Shown in pieces: positions 19,627 through 28,683 of a stretch of 28,683 nt of DNA (positions are counted from its first letter, which is position 1; each line of letters starts with the position of its first letter). This stretch comes from Cochliopodium minus (lineage: Eukaryota; Discosea; Himatismenida; Cochliopodiidae), in contig JAMYWO010000232.1 in the NCBI GenBank assembly GCA_024220525.1, positions 35,295 to 63,977 of the forward strand, given 5' to 3'. A program made the position numbers and the translations under genes. The notes under the pieces were generated by a model. It did not search any database and was not told the DNA's origin. It was given only the letters and a program-made list of their open reading frames with translations.

Positions 19627-22611
19627 ATGAATAACCCTGATCCAATCATAGAAAAGAAGTTTAAATTGATAATAGAGAAGGATATAGCCAAAGATATAGA
19701 TCCTGAAGTGAAATATGAAATGAAAGAAAAGATAGGAAAAGGAGGATATGGAATGGTATTCTTGGCAGTGGATAGATTAACGGGGAAATTGGTTGCATTA
19801 AAAAAAATGTTTCCAACATCCGAAGATGCAGTTGAAGATATTGTTAAAGAAATTAATATTTTGAAATCAGTAGGAAAGAATAAATATGTTGCAGAATATT
19901 ATGAATCAATAGTACATCGTGATTTCTTATATATTTGTAAGCAAATTCAATTTATATTTTTTATATTTTTATATTTTAAAGAGGGGTTATAATATCATCT
20001 TTAATTTAAATATTTAATTGAATTAACAAGAGAGATATCCAAGTATCCTATTCAATATAAATTCTCTTCTTTTTTTTAAAAAAATATAGGTATGGAATAT
20101 GTAAATCTTGGAAATATAGCAGATCCTAGATTCACAAAGAAAGGATTCAATTCCAAGGAAATCGCATCGATTGCATCCGAAATACTGCTGGGATTGAAAC
20201 ATCTCCACAACAACAATCTCATACACAGAGACATAAAACTGGAAAACATAATGATCAACGACGAAGGTACAATAAAATTAGTCGATTTCGGGATTGCAGC
20301 TTCATTAAATTCAAAAGAAGATAAATGTAAAACTCAAGTCGGAACACCTGTATAATTTTAAAAAATTAAATTTTTCAATTCGTTTATTACTTTTTTGAAT
20401 TTATCAACATATCTTTTTTATCTTTAATTGATTCATTTTTTTAAAAAGTTTTACATTGCACCCGAAATCTTGCTTGGAGATAAATATGATAACAGAGTTG
20501 ACGTATGGTCTTTAGGAATAGCTATTCTCATGGTAACCATAATTTTGAAATTTGAATATTTTTAATAATAATAATTAATTAGCTTGTTGAACCAGACCAC
20601 CCATTATTTCAATTAAACCCTCTTAATGGTAATAAAATTGTTTTAATAAATATTTTTTAAATAATAACCTAATTTTTTTTAGCTCTTTATACTATTACCT
20701 CCAAAGATGCTCCAAAATTACTCAAAATATATTCAACAAAGTTTCAAAAATTCTTTAGCAAATGTTTGACAAAAGATGGATCAAAAAGACCTTTCGTTGG
20801 TAAACATAAAACAAAAATTTTCTCAAAAAATTTTATTTTTGGATCATTATTAAATTTAGACGACCTAATACAAAACCCATTTATTCTTTCAATCCAACCC
20901 AAAAAGAAAAAAATATTGAGAAATTTAGCACTGAGATTTTCACCAGAAACAGAAGAAAAAGAAAATATTTTAAAATATAAAAAGAAAAAGAAAGATTCAG
21001 GCGAGAATGAAATCAAAGAAAATAATGTGTTTTCTAGGGAATCCAGTTATTTGAAGGACTTTGGGGATAGTGATGAGGGGATAATCAAAATTTATTTACC
21101 TAACAGAACGTTTAGAACTGTTTTGGTTGAGAGGGATGAAACTGTTAGAGGGGTTATCAAGAAAATAAATTTAAAGTCTGGTAATTTGTTTGAAGATCTT
21201 GATTATAAATTGTATATGAGATACAATAACAAGGGTATTCTTTCAAAAGATATTTTATTTTATTTATCAATTTTATTAATTTATTTTTGAAGAAAAAGTT
21301 TTGCTAGAAAGCGAAAAGCCAGTTGAGTTGATGAAAATAAATGATAATGAGGAGAATAAGTGTATCTTTTTTTTACAACAACTCCCTCAAACAGAAGTAT
21401 TACTTTTTTTGATTATTTAATTTTATTAAAAAACCAATTTATTCTTTATTGTTTAGTTATTTGACGAATTAACATTACTTCTTTCAGGATTAAAGAAAGC
21501 AGATTTGAATGGAACAGATTTACCTGAAGTAAGTATTTTTATCTATTAATGTTTTTATTTATTTTTTTATTAAATCTATTTTTAATGAAAAAGGGATGGA
21601 TTGAAAAGACAGTAAATCTTTTGGCAAATGAAAAAAGTGTTATCGTTTCTTTAATGATCCATAGAGTACCCAAAAACGAGATAGACGAATTCATCAAGAT
21701 GTGCTTAAACCTATTCGAGAAACAAAGAAACACCATGAACTTGATAAGAGAAACAACAAGATACGTATTGGCAGAAACGGTCGCTCTTTCTCATTTGTTC
21801 AACAAAACAAACACTAATTACAGCAAATTTTTGAATCACTACCTTAAAATGGTTTCAAAAGGTTTGAATTATTCTCTAAACATTTTCATTTTTCAAATTT
21901 ATCTTTTAATTCATCTTTAAAGATTATGCTGTGAAAGTTTTACATATTTCGATTGAAGGAATTTTGGAAAATGAGTTTGATTGGAACAAGAACGTAAAGA
22001 AAAGTCAAGAAAAACTTCTGGACATCACAGACAAGCTCCTTGATCAAATCCTTTCCTCCGGGGACCGTGTTCCAAACCACATAAAGAAAATATGCAGTGA
22101 CATCCAACATTTGGTACTGAAGTGTTTTCCTGCATCTCATGCTTTTTTGGTTCCCTTGCAAATATTCTTGATAAATTTTATTTGTCCTGCTTTGGCTTCT
22201 CCTAAATCTTTGTTGTCCATGAATGATTTATCCAATGATCACCAAAGAACTTTTTTGCTCCTTTCTAAACTGATCAAATCTTTTGTGATGAAGTTTCTTG
22301 GTATCAATCAAAAATCCAAAAAGAATATCGTCACTGATAATTCCTTTCTGCAAAAAGATGAGTTCATTGAAAAGCAAATAGACATTTTCGTGCAAAATAA
22401 ATCTGATAAAATCAATTCTTTCTGTAAAAAACTCCTTTTAAATGTGAAAGAGGAGGATTGTGAATTCAAAGAGATCAGTGATGAAGACATTTACCTATCT
22501 GCTTGTGATATTATGCGCTTGATTCGAAAGATTCCTAATTTCAGTGGAGATATCGGCATTTATTTGAATGTATTACCTAGAACTCCTCTTGATTTTGTGG
22601 AATACTTTTAG
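19627..22611 (+). CDS. STE20-like kinase fused to RA and RasGAP-like domains
   Basis: Ten exons: 19627-19936, 20090-20349, 20449-20532, 20583-20628, 20683-20799, 20860-21234, 21293-21396, 21457-21528, 21594-21861, 21923-22611. They total 2325 nt, giving 774 aa. The kinase (about 30-285) has IGKGGYGMV (G37), VALK K59, HRDIKLEN (D151), DFG (D169) and FYIAPE, with a STE20/Hippo-like order. A basic linker (PKKKKI, YKKKKK) leads to a Ras-binding/ubiquitin-like fold from about 346 (IIKIYLPNRTFRTVLVERDE, VRGVIKKINLKSG). A RasGAP-like domain spans about 500-700: ALSHLFNKTNTNYSKFL, LKMVSKDYAVKVL, FLINFICPALASPK. The arginine-finger position (LFR in active RasGAPs) is Asn526, and the FLR arginine is Ile629. 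It probably binds Ras-type GTPases rather than activating hydrolysis, coupling them to kinase output. It lies divergently beside the Ras-like array. Confidence 0.88.
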
Positions 22612-22758
22612 TTATTTTTCTTATTTTTCTTGTTGTAAAGTTTTATATTATCTTTTTTTTAAAATTAAATTATTTCTCAAAAAAAATATAAAAAAAAAAA
22701 CGGAATAGAATAGAATTCTTTTTTTTGATTTACAATTTATATTTTCTTAATATTATAG

Positions 22759-25700
22759 ATGGAAAACAACATCAATGTTGAAAAGAAGCCTAATGTTCCC
22801 ATTAAAATTGTTAATAATAAAAATCATATCAAAATTATGCCCGAAATAAAATTCAATACAGAGAGGAGATCTAAAAACACCAATAACACAACAAACAAAG
22901 CCAATCAAATCAAAAATACGAATGAAAATAAAATAGAGAACAATATATCTTCCACAAACAAAAATATAATCGTTAAAAGGGAAGATCCCATCAAGGAAGA
23001 AGCTAAAGACAACATCAACCATGAAAATAATAAAATAGATACTAACAATCAAACTGATCCTATTATTGAAACTTCTCCAAAAGAGATTAATCAAACTGAT
23101 AAGAATGATGAAGAAAATATCAAAAAGAGAAAGCATGAGGAAGATAATAAAAGGGAGGTGATAAAATCAAAGAGAGATTATTCCAAACAGATCAAGTTGG
23201 AAGAGCCAAAATATAAAGGTAAAGAATTTATATTTATGACTTTCTGTTGTTATCTTAAGATATCTTTTTAAGTCCATCATTTGTTTGAGATGATTATTTA
23301 AAAGAACTTTATATTTTCTTTATAATTAATATAAATTTATATTATACATAATCCCCGCTTAAAATTTGATAGAAACTTTTTATTTGTGATGATCATTCAA
23401 TTATTTCGCATAGCTGACCTTTCCATCCTTTAATTTTTCTTTATATCAATTTCAGCCTCTTAAAAAATTTTTTTTTTAAATTATTTTCTAGTTGGACAAA
23501 GAATATGGATATTTCTGAGGGATTATCCACCATGGCCCTCATTAGTGGTAAGATTTAAAAATTTTTTCTTCTTTAAAAAAATAATTAAATGTCTTATTTC
23601 AGTTTGACGAAGCAAAGGCTCCTAAAAATATTTTAAAGAAAAGGAAAAAAGGATATACTTTGGTTCAATGTTACTACACTGCAGAATTGTAAAAAAAAAA
23701 AAATATAAAAAGATATTTCTTCGATAAAAAAAAAATGTATCAATAATAAATTAACAAACGTGAAATTTCTGGTTGACTTATATTAATATTGTTCATTTCA
23801 CAGTTTTTGGTCGAGAACAGTGAGTATGATCGATTTTGATACTAATTTGGATCTTTATCAAAAAAGTCTTGCAGAGAATTGGGAACCATTGGTTAAATAG
23901 TAATCCTTCATAATCTTTTATTTTCAAATCAAAATTTAAAATAAATAAAAAAATTATTTCATAGTGAATTCAATAAATCATTTGAAGATTGTAAAAATGG
24001 GGTGGAAATAAAAAATGTAAGAAATATAAATTGAAAAAAAAAAAATACTCAAAAAAAATTTTTTTTTTTTAATTTAAATAATCACCTCAGTGATTTTGAA
24101 TATCATAACATATATAACAATTTAATTTAATATTTTAAATTCATTTTCAATTTCATGTTTTAATTCAATCTTTTGAAATTGATTTTTATTCAATTTATTT
24201 TAATAGTTGAAGGATATCACTGGATGTATTGCTTGCCAAAAAGATGTTGATGAAGAAAGTATTTTGTTATGTGACAGTTGTGATTTAGGATATCACATGT
24301 ACTGTTTAAAAACTCCATTAAAAAAAATTCCCGAAGGAGATTGGTAACAAAAAAAAAAAAAAAAAATTATTTTCTTTTTTAATTTGTATATTTTTTAAAA
24401 TATAGGTATTGTGATTTCTGCAGAAAAATACACGTCGATCCATCTTCTTATAATACAAAGACAGTTATTCTTGGAGAGAATCTTGTGGGGTTGGTCAACA
24501 TAGGGAACAGTTGTTATATCAACTCCACCATCCAAATTCTCTCCAAAATTAAAATCTTCCAAGAAGAATTCCTCAAATTTCTTCCTAAAATTAATAATGG
24601 AGATAATGATAATGGTAACAATTTTTTATTTTTATTTTTATTAATTTTAAATTATTTTTAAATAGTTGTAATGAATGAGTCTTCTTTTGACTTTGTATCT
24701 TCTTTTGCTGTTGTTTTGAATGAAATGAAGAACCAAAGGAGTGTTTCTGTTGAGAATTTGATTGCACTAAAGTCTGCAAGTGGGGAATATTTAAATGTAA
24801 AATATTATTCTAATGAACAACAAGGTAAACAAAAGTTTTTTTTTGAATATTTATTTTTAAAAATTTAATTTTTAATTTGAATAATAATTATTTTTAATTT
24901 TACAATTTATTATTTTTTATTTAATTTATTTTTATTATTTATTATTTATTTTTATAATTAATTTATTTATTATTTATTACTTATTATTTATTATTTATTT
25001 TTTATTTATTATTTTTTATTTCAATTTCAATTTTTATTTTAAATTCAATTTTCCTTAAAATATTTTTTAATTTTTATTTTTTATTTCAATTTTCAATTTC
25101 AATTTTTAATTTTTAATTTCAATGTTCCTTACAGATCTTTGTGAATTTCTTTTTATTTTGTTGGATTACTTGAATTGCATACATTTCGGAAAAAAAGAAA
25201 CCTTGGATTTCATCAAAACGGGGAAAGAGGAGTTGGATTCTTTCTGGAACGAACACATCATCACCAACAATTCTCTCATCTCAAATCTTTTCGACGGGGT
25301 GATTGAAAGAGTTAGAATTTGCCCCGAAAATCACAGTGTTTCTTCTTTTGAAGTTTTTCGTATTTTTCAAATTCCTTTTCCTCTTAATATCGGAAAAGAG
25401 TAAAAAAAAAAAAAAATTTTAAATTTTTTGATTTTATTTTATTTTTATTATTTTTTATTTTAATTATTTTTTTATTTCTATTTTTACTTTTATTTTATTT
25501 TAAATTTTTTGATTTTATTTTATTTTTATTATTTTTATTTTTTATTTATTTATTTCTATTTTTTATTTATTTTTATTTAATTATTTTTTGATTTTATTTA
25601 TTTTTATTATTTTTTTATTTAAAATTTTCTCCCAAACTTTTAGTTTTTTATTTTTTGATTTTATTTATTTATTTCAATTATTTCTATTTTAATTATTTTG

Positions 25701-26857
25701 CAAATTATATTAGTTATTTTATTTTTATTGTATTATAAAAAAAAAAGTAAAATAGATGATCTTGAGTCATTAATAGACGCTATGTATGAAAGTGAAGAAC
25801 TCGAATGGTATCTCCCTCTTTTAATATTTTTTCTATTTTTTTTTTACTTATCCAATCTAATCATTCCATTAAAACATTCTTTAATAATCTTGTTAGCCGG
25901 TGTCACTGTAATCCTTTTTTTTTTTATTTTTCAATTTTTTTAAAAATTTTATTATTACAAAAAACACATTTATTTTTAATCAAAGCATGTGGAGGGAAAG
26001 CAAACAAAAAATTTATACAAACTACCAAAATTGTGAAATGGCCAAAGATCTTAATTATATCTCTTTCAAGGTAATTCAAGTTTACGAATTTAAATTTTAA
26101 TTATTAAAAATATTTTTTATTTTGAAATTTTTTTTTTTTGATAACCCCTTTCAAAACTTTATGAATTTTTAATTTATATTTTTTAATTTTTTTTTTAAAT
26201 TTTTTTTTATAAAAAAATATTTTTTTAAATAGTACAAAAATATTATGAATTTTTAAAATTATTTTTCATTAAAAATATTTTTTCTTTCAAATTTTTTTAT
26301 TTTTTAAAAATTTATTTTTTAAAATTTATTTATTTAAATAGATTTGGAAAGGGAACAACGAGGGGAGACAAGTGGTGGTCGAACAAAGTAAAAAAATTGA
26401 TCAACTTTCCTACTAAAGAGCATGATTTTGCCACCATTTTCTCGGGAAAAAAACGTCCTCCTCAACAACTTAACAATGAAAACTCTGAAAAAGATGAAAT
26501 TCAACAAAACAATACTAATGATCCTAAAGAAAATAATCATATTAATGATCCTTCTTCTACTTATAATTTAATAGCAGTTGCAGTTAAATTATTTTTTCTT
26601 TTAATATCTTTTTTTATTTTTTTATTTTTTCATTTTTATTTTTTTGAAAATAATTTTTTTTTGATCAATTTTTTTTTACTCTTTAGAATCATTGTGGAAC
26701 TACTTTGGGTGGTCATTATTATGCCCTTTCTTCTTCTCCTACCGAAAAGGAGGGTTCCCCACAATGGTACAGTTTTGATGACACACAAATCAAAGAATAC
26801 AAAGATAACCTCTGTTCCACCAATGCCTATCTCCTTTTTTACGAAAGAAAAACTTAA
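22759..26857 (+). CDS. PWWP-PHD-USP deubiquitinase
   Basis: Fourteen exons: 22759-23218, 23492-23547, 23603-23688, 23804-23899, 23965-24016, 24207-24343, 24406-24614, 24666-24824, 25135-25399, 25748-25807, 25897-25907, 25986-26070, 26342-26582, 26687-26857. They total 2088 nt, giving 695 aa. Residues 1-150 are Asn/Lys-rich. A PWWP-like module runs 154-240 (VGQRIWIFLRDYPPWPSLV). A PHD finger has full C4HC3 ligands: C257, C260, C272, C275, H280, C283, C298, C301. The USP catalytic domain has Cys box GLVNIGNSCYINSTIQIL (C332), QQDLCEFLFILLDYL, a zinc-binding CHSCGGK, and His box GTTLGGHYYAL (H649) with WYSFDD. It is predicted to read histone marks and remove ubiquitin from chromatin. Two introns (310 and 348 bases) are T-rich and low complexity. 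A TATTATAG directly before the ATG may be a 5' UTR acceptor. Confidence 0.88.
25897..25907 (+). other. 11-nt microexon in the USP zinc-binding site
   Basis: The context is TTGTTAG before and GTAATCC after. The 11 bases join exon 10 (phase 2) to exon 12 (phase 1) and supply RCH of CRCHSCGGK, giving the CxxC that USP domains need. Without it the frames do not meet. Confidence 0.75.
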
Positions 26858-27063
26858 AAATTAAACAAATTTCTAAAATATAATTTACTATTTATTTATT
26901 ATATAATTTCGGAAACCTTTCAATTAACTTTAAATTGCAATAACCTCAAAAATCAATGCCAAATAAATCTTTAATGTGAATTTATATTTTTATTTTCATT
27001 TTCAAATTTAACTGAACTTCATTTAATTTTAATTTTTTATCTCAAAATAAAAATAAAAAAAAT

Positions 27064-27775
27064 ATGAAATTCATTTTATTTTCGTTGTTAGTAGTAATTT
27101 CAATTTCTTTTGTATTGGGAAGAGGAAGAAGAGGATCATTCATGTCAGGACCAAAACATGTGGGATTGGGTATAAATAATATAAATAAATTTAAAAATAC
27201 CATCCAATTTAAATTAAAGTATATTTAAACATATCTTCTTTATCTATCAAGCAATTTTTTTGAATATTGTTAATAAATTTTCTTTTCGGATAGGATTGGC
27301 CGATGGTATTGGAAAGTATGGGAGAGAGGCCAGGACTTCGATGAGTAATAGATATAATAGCATGAAAATGAGTGCCAGCAGAAGAATGGGAGGATTCAGA
27401 GATAGATTTAGAAGGCCTCAAAGGCAACAACTTTCGCCAACAACGTAAAATAAACATATCTCAACAAATCTTCAAATTTCTCGAACGAATAAAACAAATA
27501 ATTTAAATTTTTTTTTTTTTATTCTTAGTATGGAAGGATCATTTAGTTTTGGAGGAAACCAAGGAAGAGGATATTATAAACAAGGTCAAGGGTCTCAATT
27601 TAATTCCAGAACTGGACGTAATATTGGTACAAGCCAAATGTCAGGGCAGGGTTTCATTGGGAGACAGAGAGTTGTTGAAATGAATAGATATGGGAGTGAC
27701 CCCAATTCTGTAACTCAAAGGTACCAAAGAAATTTTCCTCGAGGAGCTTTTAATGAGGGAAATGAGTTTTATTAG
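27064..27775 (+). CDS. Secreted Gly/Arg/Gln-rich protein
   Basis: Three exons, 27064-27169, 27294-27444 and 27529-27775, total 504 nt and give 167 aa. The N-terminus MKFILFSLLVVISISFVLG is a textbook signal peptide. The mature part is basic and rich in Gly, Arg, Gln, Ser and Met: GRGRRGSFMSG, then MSASRRMGGFRDRFRRPQRQ, FSFGGNQGRGYYKQGQG, QMSGQGFIGRQRV. No cysteine is seen in the mature chain and no domain is recognised. RG-rich composition usually marks RNA-binding proteins, but the signal peptide points to secretion or a vesicle lumen. The start is the first ATG after an A-rich leader. Confidence 0.8.
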
Positions 27776-28178
27776 AAGAGTGTGAAAAGTAAAGATAAAT
27801 TTTTTTGATTCTTTTAATTTTATTTTCTTTTCAATTTTTCTAAATCTTTTCTATCTTTTTTTAACTTTTTATATTTGAAATCAAGCAAAAAATCTTTATT
27901 TAACTCTTTCAATTTTACAAATTTTGGTAAATTCTTTTTAAAATCCTTTGTGAAACAAATTTATAAAGATTCTGATTATCTGTGGCATTACATTCTTGCT
28001 TATTTTTTTTAATAATCAAAGTTGTAAATTTGTAATATTGGAAATTCAAACAAACTAATTCTTTTGATTATTCCATCTTCAATAAACGAAAGAAGAAAAT
28101 TTGGAAAGAATTATTTGAAAAACTTTTTCATATTTGAAAGGAAACAGTGGAGGAAAAAAAAAAATAAAAAAAATAAGA
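27776..28178. other. AT-rich intergenic spacer
   Basis: This is the 3' flank of the secreted protein gene and the presumed promoter of the next one. No exon with splice support, RNA gene or repeat was found. Confidence 0.5.
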
Positions 28179-28509
28179 ATGGATCCTCACCTCAAATTAA
28201 AATGTAAATTGTTATGTTTGATATTAATGGGAATCCATATTGTGACATGTTCATTTATATTCGATCACTCACAAAATAAATCTGTGCATATCCACACTGT
28301 AAGATATTTGAGAGCACCAAATAGAATAAAGAATGGCACCGTAAGTCTCTTGCTTCCCATATGTAAAATTAAATAAAAATTGAAAATTTATGAATATATA
28401 ACCTTTTTTATTATTTTCGTTATTTTGTTAGCTTTGGATACAAAATTATTGAATAGTTGTAAGAAAATAATCAATTATGGAATACCATTCAAATCAGCAA
28501 CCTTGTTAG
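28179..28509 (+). CDS. Start of an unrecognised secretory-pathway protein, 3' incomplete
   Basis: Exon 1 is 28179-28362 and exon 2 is 28432-28509; the gene continues beyond what I can splice. The ATG at 28179 starts MDPHLKLKCK followed by the hydrophobic LLCLILMGIHIVTCSFIF, a likely signal peptide or anchor. The following sequence is HSQNKSVHIHTVRYLRAPNR, then NGTVSLLLPIS, LDTKLLNSCKKIINYGIPFK, SATLLG. Phase decides the donor: the GTAAGT at 28341 would put a stop in exon 2, whereas the GTAAAA at 28363 keeps it open and leaves a normal 69-base intron. The exon after 28510 is unclear. The family is unknown. Confidence 0.6.
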
Positions 28510-28683
28510 GTAATTGCAGTTTTTTTTTTATTTGCAATTTTGATAGAAATATATAGATAACTATCAACAATAAAAAAAAACAAATGATGTTTTTATATGC
28601 TTTTTAAAAAATCTGAATCAAATGAAATTTCTTGGCATCAAATTTTATCTGTTTATATCATGAATTTAAGAATAATGGATTCT

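Noticed and set aside
20744-21016. Minus-strand open frame opposite the kinase linker
   Set aside because: It is antisense to the Lys-rich linker exon of the kinase-RasGAP gene and has no family features.
24840-25747. T-rich tandem-like arrays as mobile elements or CRISPR
   Set aside because: These are low-complexity introns of the USP gene; no spaced direct repeats, terminal repeats or transposase are present.
28341-28362. Donor GTAAGT at 28341 for the last gene
   Set aside because: It has the better consensus, but it puts exon 2 out of frame; the donor at 28363 keeps an open frame and a normal intron.
1-28683. tRNA, rRNA or other structured RNA genes
   Set aside because: No tRNA-like A/B box pattern, rRNA core or GC-richer structured block was noticed in the spacers; a tRNAscan or Infernal run would be decisive.

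Overview
The window is nuclear DNA from an AT-rich, intron-dense, amoeba-like protist. Evidence: eukaryote-only families (TFIIH subunit, RhoGEF, RhoGAP, RasGAP, USP deubiquitinase); many GT-AG introns, mostly 45-120 bases; T-rich intron ends; very AT-rich spacers. TAA, TAG and TGA all occur as stops, so the code looks standard. The signalling repertoire suggests an amoebozoan- or Anaeramoeba-like lineage, but no species can be fixed from sequence alone. I built every gene model by hand by joining exons at GT-AG sites with matching phase. No homology search or transcript data were available.

Layout. Plus strand, 1-8581: the 3' part of TFIIH subunit Tfb4; a WD40-like protein; a Rap/Ran-GAP domain protein; a fusion of an N-terminal NCS/calcineurin-B-like EF-hand module to a PKA-like AGC kinase; an unrecognised SP-rich acidic protein. 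Minus strand, 8730-14070: a 5'-truncated DH-PH RhoGEF and a MIT-GRAM-RhoGAP protein, separated by an AT-only tract and the 3' end of a plus-strand membrane protein. Minus strand, 14190-19453: a head-to-tail array of four Ras-like small GTPase paralogs plus two near-identical decayed fragments of the same family. Plus strand, 19627-28683: a STE20-like kinase-RA-RasGAP fusion, a PWWP-PHD-USP deubiquitinase, a secreted Gly/Arg/Gln-rich protein, and the start of another secreted protein.

The dominant theme is small-GTPase signalling: RapGAP, RhoGEF, RhoGAP, four Ras-like proteins and a kinase carrying a RasGAP-like domain lie within about 20 kb. The most unusual observation is that all four GTPase paralogs need a 4-base microexon at the same position (the G3/DxxG site) to keep frame. 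With it, every flanking intron becomes a normal 50-67 bases and the proteins align to Ras. The same proteins share non-canonical nucleotide-binding motifs (CKxD for NKxD, Ser or Lys for the DxxG glycine, one Lys-to-Leu P-loop). Other microexons (11 and 24 bases) occur in the USP and RhoGEF genes.
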